A stretch of DNA of 64,000 nucleotides. Source: Merzomyia westermanni. Lineage: Eukaryota; Arthropoda; Insecta; Diptera; Tephritidae. The notes beneath the pieces are model-generated. The model made no database searches and had not been told where the DNA came from. It worked only from the letters and a program-made list of their open reading frames with translations. The translations under genes were made by a program, and so were the position numbers. Positions 1 to 10,739 of this stretch are shown in pieces. The first letter of the stretch is position 1. Each line of letters starts with the position of its first letter. The DNA lies in contig OX465290.1 of NCBI GenBank assembly GCA_949987695.1, positions 58,728,194 through 58,792,193 of the forward strand. The letters are read 5' to 3'.

Positions 1-1604
1 ATTTGATCGGGCATAACTCAAAACCTACTATATGGCATAGAATGCAATTTCCACCGATATATTGCTAGATGTGTAAATTAAAGTTTAAGATTAGTCTTGA
101 AGCACGTAAATATTTTATTTCCGCTGCATACAGCGGTGGCAATAAAAGTTGGCTCTAAATATTTTTATATTATAAATTTAAAAAATTTTATTTACAAATG
201 CTTATGGGTGTCCTAAGAAGGTTAGGTAGGGTTGAAGTGGCTTGCTTAGGAAAGTATCAGAAGGCCCGTTGTGATACCACGTAAAGACACCATTACACCT
301 CCTCTTCGAACCAATTTGAAGACCTAGTGAGGGCCATCGAGTCCTTGATGTCATACTCCACAGATGTTATCCAGGAAGGGAATTCCCAGTTTCTTCCTCT
401 TCGTCGTCTTTGCAGCTCATGCAGCAACGACACCTAGCCTCTCCGCGTACCTCCCAATAAGGCAATGCCCAGTTATTATTCCTGTTAACTTCGAAATTTC
501 AGCCCTTCTTAGGGTGAAAATTTGCCGAGATCTTTTGGGATCCCTTTTTGGCCAGGTTTGCTTATATATTCGACACCCTGGGGCTTTTCGCCATCTTTTG
601 TTAGCTTGTCGGTAGGTATATTCGTTTAGCAGTAGCCTGCACATGGCAAAGGGTATACCTAAGGAGTATTTGTTATGAAGAACCTGCTTTATAGTGCCCT
701 CCCTCAATGTCCTTGTGTTCCGGTACCCACGTGAGGCTCACACAGTTCTGCTTGGCCATCTTTTGGAGAGATCGGCGACAGTTCAGTGTTAATTCAGAGT
801 TGAATGAGCGAAAGCGAATTGCTTTAATGGCAGCTTGGCTATCGCTCAAAATAAAGATTTCCTTACCGATAGTCTCCTGTCCTATCCACGCCGTGGCTTG
901 AAAGTTTTGCAGAGACCTCGGTCTGGAAGACACTACAGTGATCAGGTAGTCTGAAAGAGAGTTCTAGGTCACGATCCGTTTGAAAGACCCCTACACCCAC
1001 CGGTGTATATGGATATGCTACCTTCTGCGCCATAGCACCGATCCGACTTCACCCAATCCACCCTACCAGGGATATTTCAACCCTGTGGGCTAGGGGTTTA
1101 GAATATGCCCGAGGTAGGCATATTGGGCGTAATAGGCGACTAATATGCACAAAGGTAATGACGTGCAACTCGATGGTTGATCTACGGATATGATGCCTCT
1201 CACCTCTCATTACCCATCTTATACTTCCTTACGGAAGGAGGGGTGATATGACCTAGAAGGTTTCACTGGTCATAAATCGCTACCACGACAGTCGGGCAGT
1301 GCGGCAAGGGAACAGAATATTTTCGAAAATACAAAAAAAAAGTGATTATTCAGTACATAATATACCTATAAGGATACAATTTGGTGTGCAGATTAACATT
1401 AAGAAATAAAATAAATTTTCCAAGAGAATTTTGAAAATGGGCGTGGCACCGCCCACTTTTGATTAAGTAAAATTTATAAATATTATTAATCATGAATCAA
1501 AAACGGTTCAAGATATCGAAGCAAAATTTAGCACACATATTTCCATGAATACGAGCAATGTTCTGGAAAAAAATGGGTGGCATCGGTTAAGGTTCACGCC
1601 CACT
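1..1604 (-). repeat. Composite repeat, copy 1 (LINE 3' part plus two dispersed repeats)
   Basis: Copy 1 of a block that recurs in the same orientation at 14343-16021. Read on the minus strand it carries the RNase H and C-terminal region of a non-LTR retrotransposon ORF2 (about 1040 down to 240) followed by its 3' flank down to the window edge. At its high-coordinate side lie a dispersed repeat (about 1078-1312) and a 'GGGCGTGGC' repeat (about 1313-1604). Compared with copy 2 it lacks about 50 bp after position 383 and about 23 bp near 1000, so its reading frame is more damaged. The block is cut by the window start. Confidence 0.8.
240..1040 (-). pseudogene. Non-LTR retrotransposon RNase H / C-terminal ORF2 remnant, copy 1
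   Basis: Minus-strand frames contain an RNase H pattern (SDSQAAIKAI, then WVPEHKDIEGGHY where active members have WVPGH-IEGNE-AD) followed by the tail typical of I/Loa/R1-type LINEs (TLRRAEISKLTGIITGHCLIGRYA). The frames are broken by indels, and the DGSK-bearing start of RNase H and the zinc-finger-like tail seen in copy 2 are partly deleted. The clade is inferred from the presence of RNase H. It is a dead fragment. Confidence 0.75.
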
Positions 1605-1699
1605 TTAATGGCATTATGAATATACTTAGTTACTTATCTAATGTTACTAAGGAGTTATAGTGAGACCTTGTAGTTTAGGATGTGTGCATTTTAGCCATT

Positions 1700-2045
1700 T
1701 AAAAAAAGTGATAGTTATCGGAAAAGGGGACGTGGTACCTCCCATACAATCTTAATTTTTCAAGCTGATTATCTCTAAAAGAGTTCAAGATAGGGAGCTG
1801 ACAATTGATATATAGCTCGATGATATCAAAACCCTTCTCACGCAGAAAAGTGGGGATTTTCGGAAAAGGGGGCGTGGCACCTCCCATACATACTTAATGT
1901 TGAAAGCTGAATATCTATAAAAGGGCTTAAGGTAGGGACATAGAAATCACTATAGAGATATACGATATCAATACAATGTTCAAAGAAAAAACAATTTATT
2001 AGAAAAGGGGGCGTGGCGCCACCCATACGTACTAAACTTTTGAGG
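1700..2045. repeat. Degenerate tandem repeat, period about 142 bp
   Basis: Three successive units each contain a GGAAAAGGGGGCGTGGCACC-like core followed by 'TCCCATAC', at about 1719, 1860 and 2002, giving a spacing near 142 bp. The rest of the unit (GCTGA-TAT, 'AAGRTAGGGA') also recurs. A partial, more diverged unit is seen at about 2400-2500 ('GGTGGTAGGGACCTGAAAACC'). Similar blocks occur at 26150-26400. Confidence 0.6.
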
Positions 2046-2350
2046 CTGAATATAATAATATTAATAATAATAATTCCCAACGGATTACCCACCATATCCC
2101 GCCCGACCGGCGCGAGGGGCGCATCCGCATAACGCGCGGATTATTCGTTCGTGCCGAGTCGTTGAAAGGCTTTGGTTTGTTAATCGTCGAGATCTAAAAC
2201 TGCTCAGCTACAGAGAAAACCTCATCAGCTAAGTAAAGTAGATATAGGATAGATTATACATTAAAAAATAACTAGTTAACAGAATAAAATTATTGTTAGA
2301 AGTTAATATAGAAGTCAAAGAATAAGAAACAATTAGTAGCTATGAATTTA
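2046..2350 (-). mobile_element. 5'-truncated LINE 3' end with (ATT)n tail
   Basis: On the minus strand this matches the 3' UTR of the LINE at 19930-21400: shared blocks are 'TGTAGCTGAGCAGTTTTAGA', 'CTTTCAACGACTCGGCA', 'GTCGGGCGGGAT' and 'GGTGGGTAATCCGTTGGGAA', followed by an ATT-rich tail. Simple-repeat tails of this kind are known for I-type and related LINEs. Only non-coding 3' sequence remains. The upper boundary is approximate. Confidence 0.7.
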
Positions 2351-2859
2351 GGATAGAAAGAATTGATTTTTTTTTATGCTGAAAAGCGAGTCTGAAATAT
2401 CAAATCTACCAGAAAGAGAGTTATAATCTTGATATATAAAAGGGTTGGTGGTAGGGACCTGAAAACCATTGTGGAGATATACTACACCAATACTCTTACT
2501 TACTTACTTATTGAAAATAGCCATCTAAACGCCTAGGCGATTTTGGCCTTTCAGTACTCAGTGAAAATAAATTGGGGCGCAGTAGGCGGTCATACCATTT
2601 GACAATATTATTTCTAATTTAATAATTGAAGCGGTAGCGGTAGCTTTTCGTGTTAAATAGTTTACATTTACGAAATAAACAGTTGCGAATGTGTAGATTA
2701 TCAATATCTGAGTGGTTTTATTGATATTTTGTTTAAAAAAGGGGGTTTGATCTATACACAATGAAATTGTGAAAAACCGTTAGTTTTCTATTAAAAAAAT
2801 ACCGCTGTAATAACAATTTTTGACAAAAAAAAAACAAAATAAATAAAAAACAATTTTTG

Positions 2860-3590
2860 AAATGAACTTAATAATAAAATCTATTTTGCGGGGTCAGCTA
2901 GTTTACCAAAAAAAAAAATTTTTATTTTCGTTTCGTTTGTCAAAAATATTAATGGTAACCGGTCCACGAAAAAAAAGAATTTTTTTTTTGTTTACAAACA
3001 ATTCAATACAGTTGAATTGTTGCATTTACGGCATGTACATTGTTAAAGTATCCATGACTAAAAATAAGCTCCAGGCCAAGAATAATAATTTTTACTAAAA
3101 TTATTATTGTTTTATTTTTTTTTTTAATAATTTAATTGATTATTAAAAGTTTTTAATTTAATAGAAAAGGAAAATTTTAGAGCCAACCGCCATAGCTTTT
3201 CTTACAGATCCATTTCGGAAGCTACTAGACTTCTTCATCCGAGAAATTCTGGCACGCTCTGCTAACCATTGAGCTAACAGAGCGCTGGTTTTCTGTCAGC
3301 TAAACTGCTATTTCTATTCACTTTACCATATCTATAAGCAACCCCCCGCCACAAGGCAGTCAGTAGTTGATCATGATGGATTTTTATTTGTGTGACTGTA
3401 TTATCGACAACTTTTTTCACGTGCTCTCGGTTTTTGTTTTTATTGCTGTGTACCAACAATTCAATTTTTCAATTTTTACGAAAATCATTATTCTTTTATT
3501 TTTTTAATACGAAAATTAAAAGTTTAGAGACAACCGCCATAGATTTTCTTATAGATCCATTTCTGAAGCTGCTAGACTTCTTCTTGTTTT
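2860..3590. repeat. Remnant of the TACATTAGGGTG element family with internal duplication
   Basis: Segments here match the interior of the element at 55143-56622: the 'TTTACGGC-TGTACATT' and 'CAGGCCAAGAATAA' blocks near 3030-3090, and 'GATCATGATGGATTTTT' plus 'CGTGCTCTCGGTTTT' near 3370-3440. In addition, 3180-3235 and 3531-3588 are direct copies of each other ('CAACCGCCATAG-TTTTCTTA-AGATCCATTTC'). No terminal repeats are preserved. Confidence 0.5.
3240..3308 (-). repeat. tRNA-like (A-box) sequence, possible SINE head
   Basis: The minus strand reads GCTCTGTTAGCTCAATGGTTAGCAGAGCG, which has the form of a tRNA D-arm with a good pol III A box (TAGCTCAATGG). No matching anticodon arm or B box (GGTTCGANTCC) follows at the right distance, so this is not a functional tRNA. 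It may be the head of a tRNA-derived SINE or a tRNA pseudogene. Confidence 0.35.
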
Positions 3591-3879
3591 CTTAAATATC
3601 AAAAAAATGTTTGAATATTTGAATTAATTGCATAATAACTATTATTGTGTTATATAGGGCTCAAAAGAGAGGACTAATTAGTGCGTTCATGCTTTGCTCG
3701 TGATAAGGGCATATTTTGAAATTTTATAATTGCAAATAACCATTTAGGAAACAAAAAAAAATCATTTGTTGCAAAAGCACAAACAACAATTTCTTGCGTT
3801 CCAAGAGAAGAACAAGCCACCCGAATCTAAAGATCATGGCAATTTACTGAACACACTAATGAGCCAAGTAAAATAGAAG

Positions 3880-4700
3880 CATAATAAATAATACAAGCCG
3901 CAGAACTACAACGCTCAGGAACCATCTATTACAAGAGTGTCCAATTGGAGAAAGAAGCGAAAAAGTTGGGTTTGGAGGTGAACGAAGGCAAAACGAAGTA
4001 CCTTCTGTCATAATGCAAAGAGTCAGCGCATTCGCGCCTTGGCACCCACGCCACTGTTGGCAGCCATAAGTTTGAAATTGTAAAAGACTTCGTCTACCTG
4101 AGAACCAGCATTAACACCAGCAATAATGTCAGCTTAGAAATCCAGCGAAGAATTACCCTTGCCAATAAATGTTACATTGGACTGCGTAAGCAATTAAGAA
4201 GCGAAGTCCTCTCTCGACGAACAAAAACTACGCTCTACAAGTCGCTCATAATACCCGTTTCGCAATATGGAGCAGAAGAATGGGCAGATTAGTCGGCCCT
4301 TGGAGTATTCGAGAGAAAAGTTCTTCGAAGGATTTATGGGCCCCTACTCGGTACCGACGGTGTTTACCGAAGAAGATTTAATGATGAGTTGTATAAGTTC
4401 TACGCAGACATTGGCATTGTCCAACGAATCAAAACCAAGCGGCTATGTTGGCTTGGCCATGTAACGCAAATGGAAGAAGATGCTCCGGCCCGGAAGGTAT
4501 TCTTGTCCGAACCCACCTATAGAAGCAGAGCAAGAGGGAGGTCCCCACTCCGTTGGAAATACCAAGTGGAAAACAATCTGCGATTCCTTGGCGTTTTCAA
4601 TTGGCGTCAACTGGCAAAGGATAGTCAGGTGGCGCGCTTTGTTGGAAGGTCAAAATCGTTTAGACGGTTAAACAAACAGCTATTAAGGGCTGTTGAGCGG
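3880..4700 (+). pseudogene. RTE-like LINE, C-terminal part of reverse transcriptase ORF
   Basis: Read across frames, the + strand gives the segment after the RT catalytic core: 'LEVNEGKTKYLL', 'FEIVKDFVYL', 'RRITLANKCYIGLRKQLRS', 'TLYKSLIIPVSQYGAE', 'FERKVLRRIYGPL', 'IKTKRLCWLGHVTQMEEDAP' and 'GRSPLRWKYQVE'. This order is typical of RTE-type LINE proteins. At least one stop follows 'KTKYLLS' and the frame shifts near 4290-4390. It is the longest of at least six remnants of this family in the window. Confidence 0.75.
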
Positions 4701-5279
4701 ACTTTTGGGAACCAACACGATTTCGTCATAATATTTTATATCATTTGGAATAAATCACGAGCGTTTTCGACCTTAAAATATATTATAAATGATTACAGAT
4801 TAGCTTTGAGTGACTATCTCACTGAAGCAATATTAATATTGCGGCTAGATTAATTTTGAGTCCATTTAGTACTTCATAACGAGTAAATTATTTAATTGTT
4901 TATTTTTAGCAAAAGAAATTCAAAAAACGTTGATTTCCAATCCAGCCGAAAATACATACGTACATATATGTATGGAAAATAAGTACGGAAAAAACGAAAC
5001 CTCTAATTTTGATACTTTTTGATTTGATAATCACCGAAAAAATTATTTTTCAAAACGAAATATTTTTCAAAATTTTTTATGATAATCAACAAAGCGAAAA
5101 TTTTACATTTATATCAATTACACAATCAACAAAGAAAATTTAAATTAAATTAAAATATTCAAAAATATGGCATACCTTAAGATAATTTCAACAAATAAAT
5201 CACACATATTTAGCCGAAAATCACGGATTGTAAGAAAGAAATACCGAATAAAGTATGGGATCCCGGGATTGGCATTCAT

Positions 5280-5530
5280 AGTACAGACATCAGCCTGTTA
5301 CAGTTTCACTTTATGTACAAAAATATTTTGAACCAACTTTTATAGCGATAAAATTGATTTCAAACTTTGAGTTGCACACCTAGCTATACATCGGTGAATA
5401 TGGTTTTCAATTCTTTATAGTGGGGTTTGAGCGAAGCGAGTACAAACATACAGACAAGCAGACAAAAATTCTAAAACATAATGTTTTATATACATTCGGT
5501 CTTCAAAATTTATAATATGTATTTAACAGC
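5280..5530. repeat. Dispersed repeat with 'AACCAACTTTTAT-GC' and 'CAGACAAAAATTCTAAAA' blocks
   Basis: Shares the sequence order 'GAGCCAACTTTT', 'TACATCGGTGA', 'GGTTTTGAGTGATG', 'ACATACAGACAGAC', 'AAATTCTAAAA' with 59040-59290, 47560-47710 and, inverted, with 1-160 and 14330-14500. It is non-coding. I cannot assign the family; it behaves like the ends of an old element. Confidence 0.45.
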
Positions 5531-5586
5531 CTGTTACAATCTTATTACAGTGTAATCCACTTATAATGGAGCGAGTCCATATGGTA

Positions 5587-6016
5587 ATGGCCGAATTAGC
5601 CTAGACTTAGACTTAACTTGACTTAGAAACCCTACATCTAACAAATGAGCATCAAGTGTACGTAATTACGCAGAAAATAACTTAATTTAGAAACTTGAAA
5701 AAATATCGATTTTTGATTTCCAAGTTAAGTTTCTAAGTTCAAAGAGGGCCGTGAGAGAACTATGCTACCATATAACTTTTTTCAGTATTTTTAATAAAAT
5801 TCCTTTATATATTGCATAGCATACTAAATTTTTGGATGAATGAAATTCATATGGCAATTAGAAAGCAATACGTCAAATGAAAAGAATTTCAAAAAGATGA
5901 TACGTTGAATAATGGACTCTCAGTTCTTTTGTGAACTAAGTAAATCAACAAAAATTGTTGGTATAAAAAAGCAGTAAGTCAAGTCAGTTATTCTAAGTGT
6001 AGGCTAATTCGGCCAT
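5587..6016. mobile_element. Nested palindromic MITE candidate (TIR ATGGCCGAATTAGCCTA)
   Basis: Left end ATGGCCGAATTAGCCTAGAC mirrors the right end TAGGCTAATTCGGCCAT, continuing less perfectly through ACTTAGAC-TAACTTGACTTA. The interior has a second hairpin around a central ATCGAT (about 5708) with arms AACTTAATTTAGAAACTTG and CAAGTTAAGTTTCTAAGTT. It has no coding potential. Target duplication is unclear. Confidence 0.55.
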
Positions 6017-6343
6017 AACTCTTTTATTATGTACATTTTGTCAAGTCCCAGTTCAATATGAAAAAAACTGGACCCTGCTTGTTTTAGACTTCCCTTATAA
6101 TGGACATACAAATCAGATTTCGTCCATTAGAAGAGTGGGTGTGATGGACAAAACTAAAAAAAGAATTAATAGGAGTACGGGAATTTCCCGCACCAAATCA
6201 AGTTCAAATTTGTTTCTCTGAACAAATACAAATGTTTTCCAAAATATTTAGTTTAAGCTACAACTTTTCATAACTCATTATATTTGATGAATAAATCATG
6301 GAACCTCCTCTTTAAATAAATTTTTTTTTTTATTCTGATTATA

Positions 6344-6713
6344 CAAGGTGGCGCAAAAGTAAGCTTCCGATGTTCAGCATATCGGTTGTGGCACGTGCAG
6401 TGTGTGCTGTTGCACCGTCTTGTTGGAACCACATGTTTTCCAATCCCAATTCATCAAGTTGCGGCAAAAAGAACTCGTTGATCATTGCTCTGTAGCGCTC
6501 ACCATTCACAGTAACCGTTTGGCCCCGACCGATTATTGGTCAAATAAATAGTCAGCAATATTCCGCGTTCTGGAGCAGTGTAGCGTAACATTGTTTATTA
6601 ACGTGTATTTCGCATGTGTTTACTACACAAATGTCAAAACAGAACTGACTTTAGGGGCCAATCGCAAAATTTATAGCATTTTCTGATAGGAGGATTACTT
6701 TTGCGCCACCCTG
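6344..6713 (-). mobile_element. 370-bp mariner-derived MITE, copy A
   Basis: Flanked by TA (6342-6343 and 6714-6715) with inverted ends CAAGGTGGCGCAAAAGTAA / CAGGGTGGCGCAAAAGTAAT. On the minus strand it contains two transposase pieces with the middle removed: an N-terminal start (MLRYTAPERGILLTIYLTNN) fused out of frame to a catalytic-core piece (VNGERYRAMINEFF ... LENMWFQQDGATAHTARAT). Three other copies have the same junctions. It cannot make transposase and would depend on one supplied in trans. Confidence 0.85.
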
Positions 6714-6776
6714 TATAGACACTCGATTAAAAGGGGCAATTTGGTTTAAAGTCCCTTATAACCGGATTGCACTGTA

Positions 6777-8748
6777 TATCTACAGATGGACAAAATCGGT
6801 TAAGAAAATCGGTATAGACAATATTTTAAATGGTCTATGTATTTAGAAAACTATTTTATTTAAACAAAATGTTGGTATCCAAAGTATCAGTACGGTAAGA
6901 TATTTTTGAAAATGGACCAGAAAAGAAGAAGAAAATGTAAAAGCTTCACCCTTACTCTTTGCCAGAGACACACGCCTTAGTTTTTCTAGTTTCATTTTCT
7001 ACAGGGATTAGATTTTTTAAATTTTTGTAACATTTGTATCGTCACCACTGTATAGCATGACACTCTGTTGGCACAGTTAACTCTATGTTTTTTTGTTTCT
7101 TTTTCCACGCAATGGATTACCTATTTTAGTTTAAATGGCTAGCCACCACTGACCAAATTTGATGAGTGCTGCATTCACTACGAAAACGTAAAAGGGAAAT
7201 ATGTTTTTCATACATTTTGGTTCGTTAAAGCAAAGCGATGACAGTATGTATAGCGGGGCGTCAATTACCATTTATTTAGCTGGGCTATAACACATACATT
7301 TACTGTTATTCTAAGCCATAATTAACAGTTATTAAATGTGCAAAAATTTCGAGCTAAATTGGCGCTTGCATTTGACATCTGAATATGGGTTTGAATATAA
7401 TTGGTTAATGGCCTAACGATCTTAAAAAGACTCGTTAGTATAAGGCTCGAGTTTGAAGGGTCAATAACATCTGCTGTCATATAGTCTATGTATGACATAT
7501 AACTGGTTAGAAAATATGACCGAGGATTGTCGACCACTGAGATATTCAGAGCTATCTTTTAAGTTCAGGAATTAAAGTAGAACTCTCAATATTCTCTAGA
7601 TGCGACGCAGGCTGCTAAGTCATATTGTCTCCATTTTTTGAAAGAGCTAGTTTCTGCTGTGGTCGTGCCTGCTGCCAAAATCGAGGGTCGATAATGTCGA
7701 CTCTGATCAGAAGTCTCTGTGCATCACTAACAGTTTTCGCTCCGCCTCGAAATACGAAGTATGGTAAAGACGTGTAAGAGAGACGTCTTTTTAGGAAAAA
7801 TAAGCGTGAGGCTGAAAGGTGTGCTTGCGTGAAGCTTCCAACACAAAATTGTTTGGATGACGGAAGGTTTCAAATTCGAGACGAGGCTCCTGCAGTGATA
7901 CTAATGGTCGGCTTGTAACTGTCTGTAGGCTGATAAGTCTTAATTTCAAAGTTCTTGCAGGAATTCGACTCGGTCCTAAAATAATCCATCATCCGATAAA
8001 TTTTTTTGGCATTTTCCTATCATCAAGCAAATTTCGCCAAAACTTCAAACCCAGAACTTAAAACAACAGCCAACAACTGGGTATAAATTATTGAGTACCA
8101 CCTGCGCATGCACTTTGCCGCCTGAAATGCATCAATCGAACAAATCATGGCCGCCGAACGTTTTCAATATTAAAATTTGTTCAACTTGCAATAACTCGCA
8201 CGACAAAAACTGAAAACAAAACAAAAGTTGAAAATACTTATCTTACTAATTTATCTATCGCCAAAATGCGGATACACCTCGGCTGGTATCTAAAGCGTAT
8301 ATTTAGTAAATTTGATATTTTAAATTAATGGATAACGAATATTTAAGGGGCAAGTATGTATGCATGTGTTCAAGTTGGGTGTATGTGTGCACATAGTGCA
8401 CTGCAGCGTGACGGGACCGTTGCTTTCAGTATGTTTCGATTTCATTTTGCAAAAACAAAACAAAAATAAATGTAAGTAAACAAACATAACAAAGAGTAGA
8501 AAATAAAGAAACACAAAACTAAGATTTCAAGCAGAAAACCGGGTCGAGTAAGTAACGTTTTAACGCTGACTGGTTGGCTGGCTGGCATCTGGTTTGGCAC
8601 GCTGACTGCACTGGAAGCGCCCACCGCTGGAGCGACTTCATGCTTGGACCACTCCAAGCGACCTTTAATGGTCCAGTGCCTACATAGTGGCGACACGTCT
8701 CGCTAGTCAGCCCGCAACGTCTTGTTGGCATAGCAGTAAAATCTCATG
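6777..8748. other. Stretch with no recognisable gene
   Basis: AT-rich sequence without a credible ORF, splice-bounded exon or clear repeat structure. Short reading frames here have no recognisable motif and are taken as chance. It may be upstream or intronic sequence of the host gene. Confidence 0.5.
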
Positions 8749-8750
8749 TA

Positions 8751-9707
8751 CGAGGTGTGTTCAAAAAGTATCGCGAATTTTGAATTTTCGCTGGTTACGT
8801 ATATTCGAATTTCGTTATGTTGGTACTCATGTCTCTCACTTATGCCGACAAGCTCGGCCATTTTGAATGTTCAGTTAATTGTTGACAGCTGCTTTGCTTG
8901 CACGTGTCTTGGGTCGTCTTCGATTTTTACGCGAAATTCGTACCAAAATTGCTCAATTGTGACCAAAAACAGCATCGCATGAACATTGCTAATGAGATGT
9001 TAAACTCTGTCCGCGACGACCCAAATTTGCTCCAGAGGGTCATAACTGTTGACGAATCGTGGGTTTACGGTTATGACGTGGAAACCAAAGCTCAATCATC
9101 TCAATTGAAGCTGCCGCACGAACCAAGACCGAAAAAAGCGCGCCAAGTTCGGTCGAATGTGAAAGTTTTGTTGACAGTTTTCTTCGATTGCACGGGCGTG
9201 GTGCATCATGAGTTCTTGCCACAGGGAAGAACGGTCAATAAGGAATATTACCTGCAAGTTATGCGCAATTTGCGCGAAGCAATCCGCCAGAAACGCCCGG
9301 ATTTGTGGAAGAACAAAATTTGACTTTTGCACCACGATAACGCCCCTCCTCACGCATCGTTGCTTGTGCTCGACTTTTTGGCCAAAAACAACACACTAAT
9401 AATGCCGCAGCCACCGTATTCCCCAGATCTGGCCCCCTGTGACTTTTTCTTGTTCCCTAAACTGAAGAGGCCCATGAAAGGACGACGTTACGCTTCTCTT
9501 GACGAGATAAAGACGGCATCGAAGGAGGAGCTGAACAAGATACAAAAAAATGATTTTTTGAAGTGCTTCGAAGATTGGAAAAACCGTTGGCACAAGTGTA
9601 TAATATCTCATGGGGATTACTTTGAAGGGGACAAAATAGATATTCATGAATAAATAAATAATTTTTGAAAAAACACAAAATTCGCTATACTTTTTGAACA
9701 CACCTCG
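8751..9707 (+). mobile_element. Internally deleted mariner element, copy 1
   Basis: Terminal inverted repeats CGAGGTGTGTTCAAAAAGTA / (right, reverse complement) CGAGGTGTGTTCAAAAAGTA, flanked by TA at 8749-8750 and 9708-9709. At 957 bp it is shorter than the roughly 1.3 kb usual for mariner, because the N-terminal DNA-binding half of the transposase is missing. A second copy is at 48298-49117. Confidence 0.93.
8898..9653 (+). pseudogene. Mariner (DD34D) transposase, N-terminally deleted, one nonsense codon
   Basis: The catalytic half of a mariner transposase, which in intact form cuts and pastes the element between its inverted repeats in the nucleus. Visible motifs: DESWVYGYD (first Asp), HHDNAPPH (second Asp) and YSPDLAPCDFFLFPKLK, where the CD aspartate lies 34 residues after the second. 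The helix-turn-helix DNA-binding half is absent. One in-frame TGA at 9321-9323 interrupts the chain just before LLHHDNAP; the paralogue at 48.3 kb has TGG (Trp) there, so this is a point mutation. After the stop the frame stays open to 9651-9653. Non-functional; family assignment is secure, subfamily is not. Confidence 0.92.
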
Positions 9708-9714
9708 TATGTAT

Positions 9715-10350
9715 ATATTTATATATATACATATAAGTTTTGTAGGTATGTATGTTAATAGAACTCAACCTCAAACAACGGGAAATATGTTTTCATTCAA
9801 AAGATTTCAGTCGCTGGAGAAGCTCTTGCTTGCCTATTACAACAGAGCAGCTTCGTTGGAAAATTGCAGCAACAATTGCTTTGTTGACCAGCGCAGGTTG
9901 CGCTTCGCCGCAGACACAAATGTGTGTGTGTGTGTGCACTATGCCTACAAAGGCTTTTCGTTGTTACGTAACAACTTTAAATAAACGCAAAATCGCTCAG
10001 CCACAGCTTTGGTGCTTTATAACAACAAACATTTTTTTTTTTTAATGTATAAGAAAATCTAAATTTATATACCCAGCAGTGCGTTCGAAGGCAAAAAATC
10101 AAAATCATATTATTGACTGGACACCGATGTTGATATGACTTAATCCCAAGTGGCATAATCCTAATTTAAACAAGTAAGGAAGTCTAAGTTCGGGTGGAAC
10201 CGAACATTATATACCTAGTAGTGATCTATTATGGCACAGCAATTTACCCAGGTCTATTTCAGTTCGTATTATAAAGCCAGCTGATTGTTTTCAATAAAAA
10301 CACTTCTGTTATGAGTTTTTAGGGGTAAATTAACTTTAAAAAATATGAAT
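9715..10350. other. Low-complexity stretch with (TG)n
   Basis: Contains ATATATAC runs at about 9717-9735 and a short TGTGTG tract near 9920-9935. No gene is supported. Confidence 0.5.
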
Positions 10351-10351
10351 G

Positions 10352-10696
10352 TATGGCGCGATATACAACAGGTGCATCATCATAAACCTCCTAAGAGTTT
10401 TGCGCCGAGCTTCCCTTCCAATTAGTGGTGTGCCGGTTTGAGCTTCTTCCCACAAATTGACTAGACCTACAAATTTTTTCCGACTTCGAACGGCATCCAC
10501 AAAGGAGATGAATTTTTAATGAAAATCCTTCCATGGCAGAAAGATACTCGGAGAGTTTGCCAAACCACTGCCAAGAGGCGACCCCGTTTTGAAAAACTTT
10601 CTTAAACCACTTTTGATGTTACCTGTCCCTGGACTCGAACCTTGGACCTTCGGTGTGGTAGGCCGGCTATACTACCGCCACACCACGGCGGCCGCC
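10352..10696 (-). mobile_element. tRNA-derived SINE, copy 1
   Basis: About 345 bp, closely matching 25571-25926. The minus-strand 5' end has a tRNA-like head: a D-arm-like 'GTGGCGGTAGTAT', an anticodon-region 'CTACCACACCGAAGG' and a perfect pol III B box GGTTCGAGTCC (plus strand 10631-10641). This is most like a glycine-type tRNA, though I only judge this by eye. The body ends in TGTATATCGCGCCATAC. No clean target duplication remains. SINEs of this type are transcribed by RNA polymerase III and mobilised by LINE proteins. Confidence 0.8.
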
Positions 10697-10739
10697 ATTA
10701 ATTTATTTGTATATAAATAGCTTCCCTACCAACAACTGC

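Larger units (their letters stand above)
5548..6774. mobile_element. pogo/Tigger-like DNA transposon remnant with nested insertions
   Basis: The ends form an imperfect terminal inverted repeat: left CAGTGTAATCCACTTATAAT, right (reverse complement) CAGTGCAATCCGGTTATAAG, each flanked outside by TA (5546-5547 and 6775-6776). CAGT termini and a TA target are known for pogo/Tigger elements, so the family is inferred from ends only. The interior has sub-terminal 'CCCTTATAATGGACAT' (about 6083) but no transposase ORF that I can recognise. A 430-bp palindromic element and a 370-bp mariner MITE are nested inside. Confidence 0.65.

Noticed and set aside
364..933. Plus-strand ORFs of 64-83 codons
   Set aside because: They are complements of the minus-strand LINE RNase H remnant.
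1700..2095. Repeated MGGATPPF peptide as a protein repeat family
   Set aside because: It arises from the GGGCGTGGCACC DNA repeat read on the minus strand, with stops between units.
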